This document shows positions 1-7,269 of a DNA stretch of 40,095 bases, piece after piece. Location: positions 1-40,095 of the IMG/VR virus record IMGVR_UViG_3300032333_000327; one strand, 5' to 3'. Source of the DNA: a virus. Positions within the stretch are counted from its first letter, which is position 1, and every line of letters begins with the position of its first letter. The notes under the pieces are model-generated. The model searched no databases, was not told the origin of the DNA, and was given only the letters and a program-made list of their open reading frames with translations. The position numbers were made by a program, and so were the translations under genes.

Positions 1-123
1 GTAAATCACGCCGGCTGCGTCCATGACAAAGAAGTAGCCGTCGAGGAAGGCGACCCCAGGCACAGTCACAGTCGGGTAGTCGACATCTGTGATCTTGGTA
101 ACCGTGCTGGCGACTCCGTCGAA
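1..123. repeat. Terminal redundancy, left copy (identical to 39973-40095)
   Basis: Bases 1-123 are identical to the last 123 bases of the window. It lies inside a coding gene that reads continuously across the junction, so it most likely marks assembly closure of a circular or circularly permuted genome. It does not look like a T7-type terminal repeat. Confidence 0.9.
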
Positions 124-225
124 GATGAAGGCATCATGCGTGCTCTTAAACATGAAGCCCGTTGCTCCGGAAGCGGAGTCCTGGAGCACAAACTGGAAGG
201 GGAGATTAGGAACAGTGATGGACAT
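1..225 (-). CDS. gp10-like packaged-DNA stabilisation protein, N-terminal part (continues at 40095)
   Basis: This is the first 75 codons of the body of a P22 gp10-like neck protein. On the circle it joins the ORF at 38851-40095 to give 448 residues. The ATG at 225 follows AGGA six bases upstream. The frame stays open further upstream to the TGA at the end of the 295-1092 gene, but with no other good start. The segment contains VDYPTVTVPG and FLDGYFFVMD, typical of this family just after the N-terminal head. The usual head (MRxPL..SRDGTL...KRPG) is missing here and is found instead on separate upstream ORFs. The first 123 bases are the terminal redundancy of the contig. Confidence 0.85.
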   Translation of the reverse strand, partial: MSITVPNLPFQFVLQDSASGATGFMFKSTHDAFIFDGVASTVTKITDVDYPTVTVPGVAFLDGYFFVMDAAGVIY

Positions 226-244
226 GGTGGGTCCTAAGCGAGAA

Positions 245-298
245 TTAAATGGGCAGAGTCTTGTGCTGCGCCGAGAGTAGAGTAAAAGGGATTCTCAT
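245..298 (-). pseudogene. Frameshifted remnant of a third gp10-type N-terminal head
   Basis: A 17-codon ORF begins MRIPFTLLS and ends in TAA. Its 5' end is nearly the same as the start of the 295-1092 gene (MRIPLYSTLES), but one base is missing after ATGAGAATCCC, which shifts the frame. Its ATG overlaps the TGA of the upstream ORF, as in the two intact copies. It sits just before the body of the gp10-like gene. I read it as a decayed copy of the conserved head. It could also act as a translated coupling leader for the body ORF. Confidence 0.65.
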
Positions 299-300
299 AG
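272..300 (-). repeat. Direct repeat copy 2 flanking the 265-aa ORF
   Basis: This 29-base segment matches 1065-1094 with a few substitutions and one deletion. Both copies read CTATGAGAATCCC followed by a TTTACTC-like stretch on the minus strand. They lie 795 bp apart and bracket the 265-aa ORF. They are either homologous gene starts or the ends of an inserted or duplicated cassette. Confidence 0.7.
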
Positions 301-1092
301 CGCGGTTCTCACAACTGTGCCAAGAATTTGACCTCCAACAATCTGGCCTTCAGACCCACCACTGACATAAGCAATAAACCCAATGATGTCAGCCGTGGCT
401 CCGATAGCTCCAGATGAAAAAGTTCCGACAGAGTACATTCCAACACGAGCATCGCCTAGGCAACTTGGAGCAGATGTCCCCAAGCCGCAGCCCCCATTAG
501 ACACAGCAAGTGACCCAGCCGCTTCGGCACTAGCACAAAAAGGACTGGTATAGGCTCCTCTACTCGCCCGAAAACGCTCAGTTCCAGGAGGACTCGGACT
601 CCAAAACCATGACCCCTTTAACTGCGGAACATTCCCGATATATCCCCCCGTATTATCGAACACAGGAGAAACCGGAGGCTCAAAAGCATCGGCAAAATAC
701 TCATCCCAGAGTTCGGCAAAGGGGTCCCAAAATGCGACACTGTCGCCTATATCATAGCTTCCATCCTCAGACCAATTTCCTGAATATGTACTTCCTGCAA
801 GATTCCAGGCTCCCGTAGCTCCGAACGAGCCTCCGGGGATGGGAGAGGATGCTCCCGGCTCTAGCCTCCAGATGGAATCCTGAACCACCGAGTATGCCAC
901 GCCGTTTAATTCAATCATACCTTGAGGAGTTCCCCCAGTGACCGTCTCACTGCCGAGTGCGATCCCCGGTCTCTTCACGACCAGAATTGTCCCGTCACCC
1001 TCTCCGACCTCGACCAGTGCATTCTTGAGGTTCGCATCGGCGGCCAGTGTCCCGTCGCGGGATTCGAGCGTGGAGTAAAGGGGGATTCTCAT
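295..1092 (-). CDS. gp10-type N-terminal head fused to an unknown C-terminal domain
   Basis: This 265-residue protein starts at the ATG (1092) that overlaps the preceding TGA as ATGA. Residues 1-75 carry the neck-protein head: SRDGTLAADANLKNALVE, VKRPG and GMIELNGVAYSVVQDSIWRL. It closely parallels the 87-aa ORF just upstream. From about residue 80 the protein leaves the gp10 family and becomes Gly/Ser/Trp/aromatic-rich (WNLAGSTYSGNW, FWDPFAELWDEYF, KGSWFWSPSPPG). I recognise no domain there. By eye the C-terminal part is less GC-rich than neighbouring virion genes. It is probably a virion neck or tail decoration that uses the gp10 head as a docking module. A structural role is inferred from context only. 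Confidence 0.75.
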   Translation of the reverse strand: MRIPLYSTLESRDGTLAADANLKNALVEVGEGDGTILVVKRPGIALGSETVTGGTPQGMIELNGVAYSVVQDSIWRLEPGASSPIPGGSFGATGAWNLAGSTYSGNWSEDGSYDIGDSVAFWDPFAELWDEYFADAFEPPVSPVFDNTGGYIGNVPQLKGSWFWSPSPPGTERFRASRGAYTSPFCASAEAAGSLAVSNGGCGLGTSAPSCLGDARVGMYSVGTFSSGAIGATADIIGFIAYVSGGSEGQIVGGQILGTVVRTAL

Positions 1093-1094
1093 AG
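1065..1094 (-). repeat. Direct repeat copy 1 flanking the 265-aa ORF
   Basis: This 30-base partner of 272-300 spans the stop of the 87-aa ORF and the start of the 265-aa ORF. See the entry at 272-300. Confidence 0.7.
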
Positions 1095-1352
1095 TGTCCA
1101 AGTTGTGCTGGCGGAAGGTGGAGAAACGATAATCTTGCGTAGAACATCGTCGGAAACATTGAAGAGAAAGCCCCCGAACTCAATACATCCCTGCCCGGTC
1201 ATGGCACTTCCAGACAACAGTATGGCCAGTCCCGGCCTCTTGACCAGCTTCACCTTATCCCCGTGAAGCTCCGCCAGTGCGTTCTTCATCCCCGCACTTT
1301 TGGCGAGGGTTCCGTCGCGGCTGCGAAGAGGGGCGGTGAGCTTCAGTCTCAC
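1089..1352 (-). CDS. Detached N-terminal head of gp10-like stabilisation protein
   Basis: This 87-residue ORF starts with GTG at 1352, overlapping the TGA of the gp4-like gene as GTGA. It carries the conserved start of P22 gp10-like proteins: RSRDGTLAKSAGMKNAL, LVKRPGLAILL, then GCIEFGGFLFNVSDDVLRKI. It stops after SPPSASTTWTL, about where the body (GLPF-like NLPFQF at 225) should continue. In related phages the head and body are one polypeptide. Here they are separated by the 265-aa ORF. Either the head works as a separate chain, or the gene has been broken by insertion of the second head-containing cassette. Assembly error is possible but the reading frames are tidy. Confidence 0.8.
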   Translation of the reverse strand: MRLKLTAPLRSRDGTLAKSAGMKNALAELHGDKVKLVKRPGLAILLSGSAMTGQGCIEFGGFLFNVSDDVLRKIIVSPPSASTTWTL

Positions 1353-2059
1353 GACACAATGCCTCCGCTGGTGATGTCAGAGCGGCCACCGCCGGTGAGC
1401 ATGGCGAGTTCCACCGAAGCAAGCATCGGGCGCTGGTTGGCGCGCTTGAGCATTGCAAGGGATTCCCCGGCGATTCGCTGGACTGTTCCGGACGCTTCTG
1501 TCTCGTACTCGGGAGCAATTTCGACCGCAAGGTTGTAGGCCAGTGCGCGTTCGTAGCCCTGGGGAAGCGAAACGGTCGTGGCGAGGGTTGCGAGGCTGCT
1601 GACTGGAGACCAGGTCACAACGTGGAGGGAGTTAGCGACACTGGGCACCGGCCAGAGCTGCAGGGTGCCGGTCGGGAGTGTCGGCTCGTAGTAGGCGAGA
1701 ATGGCGATGTCGCTCTGCGTGGTCTTGTCCGGGATTGCGAACCAGCGATGTTGTCCCACCAGTTCCACTGGATAGTCAATACCACTCGCGCGGATGAAGC
1801 AATTCTCCAGCTTAGAAGGGCGGGGTGTGAGGTTGAAATTCCCACTCGGCCCGAGGGTGTAGGAGCCGTCTCCGGCACTCAGCGTGAAAGCCGTATCCAC
1901 GTAGGCGAAGACAATCAGGCGCTCGGTCTGCCAGCTTTCGAGCATCGCGTTGAGAGCAACGAGGCCATCGTTGGATTCCTCTGTCGTCGGGCTTTCTCCT
2001 GATTCGGTCTGTCCGAGCAGGCGGAGGGCACGATCAATGATTGTTTGTGCGGTTGCCAT
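1349..2059 (-). CDS. P22 gp4-like head-completion / tail accessory protein
   Basis: This 236-residue protein begins MATAQTIIDRALRLLGQ, then EESNDGLVALNAMLESW, the characteristic helical start of gp4-type neck proteins that bind the portal and close the head. The middle has YTLGP, a PV-rich beta segment (LQLWPVPS), LPQGYERALAYNLAVEIAPEY and a helical tail. The ATG follows AAAGGATAG. It lies between the glycosyltransferase-like gene and the gp10-type head ORF, the gene order expected for a P22-type neck (gp4 then gp10). P22 gp4 is 166 aa, so this is a longer member. Confidence 0.85.
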   Translation of the reverse strand: MATAQTIIDRALRLLGQTESGESPTTEESNDGLVALNAMLESWQTERLIVFAYVDTAFTLSAGDGSYTLGPSGNFNLTPRPSKLENCFIRASGIDYPVELVGQHRWFAIPDKTTQSDIAILAYYEPTLPTGTLQLWPVPSVANSLHVVTWSPVSSLATLATTVSLPQGYERALAYNLAVEIAPEYETEASGTVQRIAGESLAMLKRANQRPMLASVELAMLTGGGRSDITSGGIVS

Positions 2060-2066
2060 GTGTCAT

Positions 2067-2861
2067 CTATCCTTTAGGAGAGGGGAGAGGCTCGGCGGAG
2101 CCGCCGGGCTGACGCAGCATAAATTGGTGGAAGTTTCCAGGATAGGCTTGAGTCGGGCTATGGTGGGTGAGGTTAAGGTCAGGTACGAGCCAAATGTCGC
2201 CACACTTTTCACGCCATCTCTTTGCAAAGGCGTAATCTTCACCCATCCAGATTCCATCGATAACTCCGTGATTGAAAAGATCGACCAGAGGGCCGGAAGG
2301 CTCACCGTAGAGGAGCTCGGGGTAAGCGCGCATGAATGTATTGACCCCTTCGCGAGTGACCTTGAGGAAGCCTGCCGGGATGCTGTGAGCCTTGAGGCAG
2401 CCGTCCGAGCGGACAATCGGTGTGCCGTCGAGTCCGGGGAAGAGTGCGCCCATGTATTCTTCTGGTTCGGCCTTGAACCGATACGTGCCTGCGACAACAG
2501 GTCCCTCTGTTTCGAGCAGGGTAAGGAGGTCTTGCGGTTCCCAGGATAGGTCGTGGTCGAGGAAGACAATGGCTGTGGCCTTGGCGTCAAGAGCCTTGCG
2601 GAGCATGAGGGAACGGGCGGCGCTGATGTAGGGACAGCCGACTTGATAGACGGCACCCTCCTCCCATCCAGCCTCGGTGATAAGGGGGATGGAAGCGGCC
2701 AGAGCGTCGAGGAAGACCGGATAGGGTCTGGTGATTGTAGGAACGCAAAAAACCACCTTCCTCCCAGACTCGTCCGCAATGGGACGGGCCGGGAAGGTTG
2801 GCGGAGTGTCAAGACGGCTGACGTTGCGCACTGGGAGGTTACGCAGTTGCCCAGACACCAA
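2067..2861 (-). CDS. Glycosyltransferase-like protein (GT-A fold) in the head operon
   Basis: A protein of up to 264 residues. It has KVVFCVPTITRPYPVF, then FLDHDLSWEPQDL with a DxD-type motif, VAGTYRFK, DGCLKAHSIPAGFLKV, and GEDYAFAKRW...GDIWLVPDLNLTHH. This arrangement is typical of small nucleotide-sugar transferase domains carried by phages. The acceptor is unknown; capsid, DNA or host glycan are all possible. No ATG exists near the start. The ORF opens at TTG 2861 or GTG 2858 inside the end of the upstream gene, and another GTG (around 2831) is possible. It sits between the coat-adjacent gene and gp4, an unusual place for an enzyme. Confidence 0.75.
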   Translation of the reverse strand: MVSGQLRNLPVRNVSRLDTPPTFPARPIADESGRKVVFCVPTITRPYPVFLDALAASIPLITEAGWEEGAVYQVGCPYISAARSLMLRKALDAKATAIVFLDHDLSWEPQDLLTLLETEGPVVAGTYRFKAEPEEYMGALFPGLDGTPIVRSDGCLKAHSIPAGFLKVTREGVNTFMRAYPELLYGEPSGPLVDLFNHGVIDGIWMGEDYAFAKRWREKCGDIWLVPDLNLTHHSPTQAYPGNFHQFMLRQPGGSAEPLPSPKG

Positions 2862-3075
2862 GACCGATCAGGGTCTTCTGGATTTCCTGGACTGCTGCCA
2901 GTTGGGTAGCGCCGAAGTCGGCCGAAGAGGCGAGACCAGCTGTTGCATGGACCGCCGAGCTGTAGGGACGCTGGACGACTGGAACGGCGCCGTAGAGTCC
3001 GACTTTTTCGGTGGCAGATTTCCCGATCTGAGCGCCGTCGGGACTGTTGTAGGTTACTTGCTCGTATGTTGCCAT
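2839..3075 (-). CDS. Small coat-adjacent virion protein (unknown function)
   Basis: This 78-residue protein has an excellent AAGGAG site seven bases before ATG. It contains KVGLYGAVPVVQRPYSSAVHAT and ends FGATQLAAVQEIQKTLIGLGVWATA. This C-terminal pattern recurs in small proteins next to coat genes in many podo- and siphophages, where it is left unnamed. Its position directly after the coat gene suggests a decoration or head-stabilising protein. The function is inferred from position only. Confidence 0.75.
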   Translation of the reverse strand: MATYEQVTYNSPDGAQIGKSATEKVGLYGAVPVVQRPYSSAVHATAGLASSADFGATQLAAVQEIQKTLIGLGVWATA

Positions 3076-3133
3076 TTGTTTCTCCTTGTGGAAAGATGGG
3101 TTGGGGGCGCAGTGATTGCCGCCCCCTAGGGTG

Positions 3134-4372
3134 TTAGCCTGCTGCGCCGATCATGCGGCAAGCCCACGCCGGGCGAAGTGCTGCCATGCCGTAGAGGATG
3201 TCAATACGCATGAGCAACTCATCGTTTCGGATGTCGGAAGCCATCCAGCAACGCAGCGACAGACCATCCTTGACACGGCGGGTGCATTTCAGTGCATCTT
3301 CCATCAGGGGGAGGTCAGCGGTAACGAACTGGAACGCCTCTTTGTGGTACATGAGAGGCTGGGCGTAGGACGTGGAGGCGGCACCGACGAAGGTCAGGGC
3401 CTTGGCGTTGAAGTCGGTTGTTGCCAGGTCTGCACCTGTTGAGGATACGACGTTCTTTCTTGCTCCGGTGAGATAGGTGGCAGGAGAAATGGTCGTAACC
3501 GTCGCACCGATAGCCGTGATGGTGAATTGCTGCAGGTGGCGATAGGCTGCCTTCGTCTCCGGGTGGCAAGCGTAAACTCCGGCGATGGTGAAGACCGAAC
3601 CGATTGTCTGCTTCGCGACGGGAAGGAGGGTGTGCATGTCCAGTGTCGTACCACCATCGGTCACAAGGGCTGCTGCATCCGTATCCGCCGTCACGTCATC
3701 GGTGTGCGTCAGGGTCCAAATCCGCTCGTTCTCGTAGTAGTCAGCCATGGCTGTGCGAGCCACGATCCCCTCACGATACTGCGTGGCGACTGCGTTCGAG
3801 GGGTTGAAGTAGGTAGCAACGCCATTGACCAGACCGCCCATTGTGACCGAGTCCATCTGGATGTAGCGCTTGTCCTTCGGAGCCAGGCCTTGATTGATCT
3901 TGGCACGAGCTGCGCCGGGAGCCACCAGCGAATTGATAGCGGTGCCTGCAGTGCCTGCCACATTATACGTAGCTTTGGTCGCGAAGGCCAGGTAATCCGC
4001 CTCGATCCCGGAGACAAGCACAGCAACAGCCGGCTCGATGTAACGCTTGCTGAAGGCTGCAACCTCGGTCACATTGTCGGTGTCGAGGGTCAGTTCCGCA
4101 GAGTTGAAACGCATATCGACACCGTCCTGAGTAGCGACAGTGATCGTCTGGGTTTCTTCGTCCTGGTCCTGAACGTCCATGACACGGGAGCCTTGACGCC
4201 GCGTATACTCATTCGGCTTGCGGACGCGGAGGGTCGAACCGATCTTGGCGCCGCTTTTGCCGAAGCTGTCGTCATACTGCAGGTCGGTCGTGCCGATGAA
4301 GGTAGCCTTCTCGTGGGCGATGCTTTGCGCCTCCCGAGCTACCATATCAATAAACTTTAAGGTGTTTGGCAT
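3134..4372 (-). CDS. P22-type major capsid protein
   Basis: This 412-residue coat protein (HK97 fold) belongs to the P22 gp5-like group. It begins MPNTLKFIDMVAREAQSIAHEKATF, followed by IGSTLRVRKPNEYTRRQG, the usual N-arm and E-loop strands of this family. The central section carries the telokin-like inserted region (YNVAGTAGTAINSL...). The C-terminus ends LRIDILYGMAALRPAWACRMIG, also typical. AGGAG precedes the ATG. The gene follows the scaffold gene, as in P22, and should be the most heavily translated gene of the late operon. Confidence 0.93.
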   Translation of the reverse strand: MPNTLKFIDMVAREAQSIAHEKATFIGTTDLQYDDSFGKSGAKIGSTLRVRKPNEYTRRQGSRVMDVQDQDEETQTITVATQDGVDMRFNSAELTLDTDNVTEVAAFSKRYIEPAVAVLVSGIEADYLAFATKATYNVAGTAGTAINSLVAPGAARAKINQGLAPKDKRYIQMDSVTMGGLVNGVATYFNPSNAVATQYREGIVARTAMADYYENERIWTLTHTDDVTADTDAAALVTDGGTTLDMHTLLPVAKQTIGSVFTIAGVYACHPETKAAYRHLQQFTITAIGATVTTISPATYLTGARKNVVSSTGADLATTDFNAKALTFVGAASTSYAQPLMYHKEAFQFVTADLPLMEDALKCTRRVKDGLSLRCWMASDIRNDELLMRIDILYGMAALRPAWACRMIGAAG

Positions 4373-4398
4373 GCTATGAATCTCCTAGAATAAAAGGG

Positions 4399-5163
4399 TT
4401 ACGCAGACTTGCGCCATTTTTCGTATTCCGCATCAGACATCTTGCCAGGGTCTTTTTTGACCGAGACGCGAGTTCCGACAGGGGAAATGGGCGCTGCTGT
4501 GCTGGTTGTTTTAACTGCCGGCTTGTTGGCGAGTAGCCTTTCCTCGAGTCTTCCGAGTGCGCGAATCGCACCCGTCCCGGACATTTCGGCAATGTCAGCC
4601 GTCTCGTCTGGATGATTTGCAAGGTAATAGGCCAGTTTCGGTCCAACATCACTCTCCAAAATCGTCTGCCGCATGGCCGGAGTCATAGGCAGGTCGGAGG
4701 TGGAAAGAACCTCCTCAAAATCCGGCATTTCAACCGTGGCTTGTGCAACCCTCTTGTTCCAGCTTGAAACGGCGCGAGCTTGCTCCCGTTCCTGCTGTTC
4801 CGCCAGTTGGCGCTGTTCGCGCGCAGTGAGCGTAGATTCGATCTGCTGCTTGGCTATGTACGCAGCTTTCGCCGCTACATATTCGTCGAAGTTGTCGAAC
4901 TTGTCGATGGTCGGCTCAGCGCCCTGCGCAGGCAGCTGGCGAGCCTCGATTGCGGCGAGACGTTCCTCAAACTCACGGGCGCGAGCTTCGGCCTCATATT
5001 TCTGGCGAACGGCACGGTCAATACGGCGCTGCACTCCACGGGGAAGAGCTTCGGGGGCGGGTTTGGTTTCCTCGACCCGTTCCTCAACCTGTTCCTCGGC
5101 TTGCGCCTCAATCGGTTCGTCAGCGACTACAGTTTCTTCAACTTCGGGGGTTTCAATATCCAT
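4399..5163 (-). CDS. Capsid scaffolding protein
   Basis: This 254-residue, highly charged protein lies between portal and coat. An acidic N-terminus (about residues 1-40, many E) is followed by a long predicted coiled coil rich in E, Q, R and A (residues 45-150), and it ends with a basic tail (KKDPGKMSDAEYEKWRK). A basic C-terminal helix is how P22-type scaffolds grip the coat. GGAG before the ATG is part of the end of the portal gene, so the two are coupled. No protease gene is seen, so the scaffold is probably released intact. Confidence 0.85.
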   Translation of the reverse strand: MDIETPEVEETVVADEPIEAQAEEQVEERVEETKPAPEALPRGVQRRIDRAVRQKYEAEARAREFEERLAAIEARQLPAQGAEPTIDKFDNFDEYVAAKAAYIAKQQIESTLTAREQRQLAEQQEREQARAVSSWNKRVAQATVEMPDFEEVLSTSDLPMTPAMRQTILESDVGPKLAYYLANHPDETADIAEMSGTGAIRALGRLEERLLANKPAVKTTSTAAPISPVGTRVSVKKDPGKMSDAEYEKWRKSA

Positions 5164-5167
5164 TTTG

Positions 5168-7267
5168 TTACTCCATGGGAGATTCCACCCCTTCCGGCGG
5201 GGTGTTGGCCGTGCTGGATTCCAGCGGGTTTTCTTGCGGCGTTATGAGGTCTTGAATCGTCTGCAGCACGATTTGTTGGATTTGCTCGGGGGTCATGGCT
5301 GCAGCAACGGCGCTCAGTCTCTGGGTCTCTGCTGCGTAGGCTTTGATCTCTGTGTCGGCGGCTTTGATTAGTATCTCGTCCTGCTTGAGGCTGTTCGCCT
5401 CGGTGTTCTTGTCCACCTCTTGTTGCAGTTCCTCGATCTTCTGCGCAGCCTGCTCCATCATCTGGTCTTTTTCCTGGAGCTGCTTCTGGAACTCGGCCTG
5501 GGCCTCTTGCAGTTCGGGCGAAATGTCCTTGCCCGCTTGCTCAGCCGCACGAATCTCGGGCGCGAGGGTTAGCTTGAGACGGGCGGAGATTTCGTCGGCT
5601 CCGGGCCAGTCCATGTTCTTGACGAGAAGGTCGCCGATGACTCCCATGAGGTTGGGGTTCGCCTGAACCATTTCGGCCATGCTCTCGGCGGCCTCCTGCC
5701 GCAGTGTGTTGTAGCTTGGACCGGTGCTCACAGCCACATCGTAGGTGCCGACACCGAGATTGTAGAGTGTCTTGACGCCCTGTTTCTGGCTGGCTGTGGG
5801 GAGATTGGGATCTAGCTCGGCACTGTCGGAAGCACCATCATAGCCGAGGATGCGAACTACGCGGTTCGAGTCGTAAATATTCGGGATGAGATCGACAAGA
5901 ATGCGACCTGCATGGCGAATAGCCCGGTTGAGATTGTCGTGATAGTGAAAAGTTCCGACGTCGCCTTCCTTCTGGCGAGCCATGATGGCCTTGCCGCTGC
6001 GCTCGTTGCTTGGTGCACCGAGGCTGGCCGCGTACATACCGATCGCGCCCTGGATGTCGTGCTCGCTGAGCTGCATGTCCTGCGAGAATCCGGCAGGAAC
6101 GTCTGCGGCCGAGGTGCGTTGCGGGGGCGGAACGGGTTTGCCGCTGAGACTGGTGGGACGGTAGCGAAGGACTGAGTGATTGCTCGTGTTCGCCGTGTTC
6201 CAGTCGTCGGCGTAGTCCTCGACCTGACCCTCGGCCGCAACCCAGGGAGCCTTCGGGGCGAGAGCAACACGCTCTGCAAAGGCAGACCGGGCGTAGTTGT
6301 AGAGGCGCTGAGCGTCCTTGGCGGGCCGGATGATGCCGGAGAGGCTGACTTTGCCCTCCACATCCGTCTCGTTTCCGAGGATGATGAGCAGCGGGATGTA
6401 CTTTCCGGGCCACTCAGTCAGGGGCTCAAGAAAATCTGCGCCCGAGACTTTGGCGCGCATGACTGTGCGCTTCGGGATGTTCCGGCTCTCTTTAAGAGAC
6501 TGTGGGCCAAGCTCCCCGAGTGAGTCGAAATCGGCCTTGGATAGGACGGCGCCATCCTCCATCAGGTAGAGGGTACGCTGTTCCTCCTTGACGCACCAGT
6601 ATTCGGCGACGAGTACTTCGTCTCCAAACCAATCCCGGTATGCGTCGTTGGTCTCGAAATCCTCGGGGAGCTTGTTCGGGTATTCTCGTTTGAAGTCTGC
6701 CTTGGGCATTGACTCCACGATAAAGGCGTAGCGCATGTCAGAGCCGTCAGCTTCCTGGATGCCGGGGGAGATTAGCACCGACAAGGGATTACGGATACGC
6801 CTAATTACGAGGTCTTGATCGAAGGTTTCATCGCCTGCGTACTCGGTGAGAATCCGGAAGAAGCCGAAACCGTTGGTGGCAGCGCCGTTAAGGGCACAAT
6901 CATAGGCTGCGTCGGCTCCGGAGCGTTCTTCAATGTGCTTGATGATCCCCTGATAGACTTTGGCGGTTTCGATGTCTGCGCCAGAATCCACCGGGCGAAC
7001 CTTGATGCTTGGACGATTCTGCCGACCGTCGTTGACGATCTGGCGAATGTACTGGTTGAGCTTATCCACCACGAGGCAGGGACGTTGGTCCCGTTCCCGT
7101 TGAGCTATGATCTCCTCGGGCCACTGCTCGCCGGCTCCGAAACGAATGTCCTCGAGTGCCGCGCTGCGGTTGTCACTCCAGTACTCCTCAGCCTCCTTGT
7201 ACCTGTCACGGATTTCCTGGAGCGGGTCTTCGTCAGTCTTGTCGAGTTCGGTCGTCACATCATCCAT
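5168..7267 (-). CDS. Portal protein (P22 gp1-like)
   Basis: This 699-residue portal forms the dodecameric DNA gateway. N-terminal features are EIRDRYKEAEEYWSDNRSAALEDIRF, EQWP and RPCLVVDKLNQYIRQIVNDGRQNRPSIKVRPVD, typical of P22-like portals. The body includes EPLTEWPGKYIPLLIILG, GIIRPAKDAQRLYNYARSA and SGKAIMARQKEGDVGTFHYHDNL. The C-terminus is a long E/Q-rich helix (about residues 570-650), matching the barrel region. Length is close to P22 gp1 (725 aa). It starts two bases after terL and its stop codon forms part of the scaffold ribosome site. Confidence 0.93.
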   Translation of the reverse strand: MDDVTTELDKTDEDPLQEIRDRYKEAEEYWSDNRSAALEDIRFGAGEQWPEEIIAQRERDQRPCLVVDKLNQYIRQIVNDGRQNRPSIKVRPVDSGADIETAKVYQGIIKHIEERSGADAAYDCALNGAATNGFGFFRILTEYAGDETFDQDLVIRRIRNPLSVLISPGIQEADGSDMRYAFIVESMPKADFKREYPNKLPEDFETNDAYRDWFGDEVLVAEYWCVKEEQRTLYLMEDGAVLSKADFDSLGELGPQSLKESRNIPKRTVMRAKVSGADFLEPLTEWPGKYIPLLIILGNETDVEGKVSLSGIIRPAKDAQRLYNYARSAFAERVALAPKAPWVAAEGQVEDYADDWNTANTSNHSVLRYRPTSLSGKPVPPPQRTSAADVPAGFSQDMQLSEHDIQGAIGMYAASLGAPSNERSGKAIMARQKEGDVGTFHYHDNLNRAIRHAGRILVDLIPNIYDSNRVVRILGYDGASDSAELDPNLPTASQKQGVKTLYNLGVGTYDVAVSTGPSYNTLRQEAAESMAEMVQANPNLMGVIGDLLVKNMDWPGADEISARLKLTLAPEIRAAEQAGKDISPELQEAQAEFQKQLQEKDQMMEQAAQKIEELQQEVDKNTEANSLKQDEILIKAADTEIKAYAAETQRLSAVAAAMTPEQIQQIVLQTIQDLITPQENPLESSTANTPPEGVESPME

Positions 7268-7269
7268 GT

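Noticed and set aside
1089-1352. Diversity-generating retroelement acting on the repeated gp10 heads
   Set aside because: No reverse transcriptase, no template/variable repeat with adenine-biased changes. Simple duplication explains the pattern.
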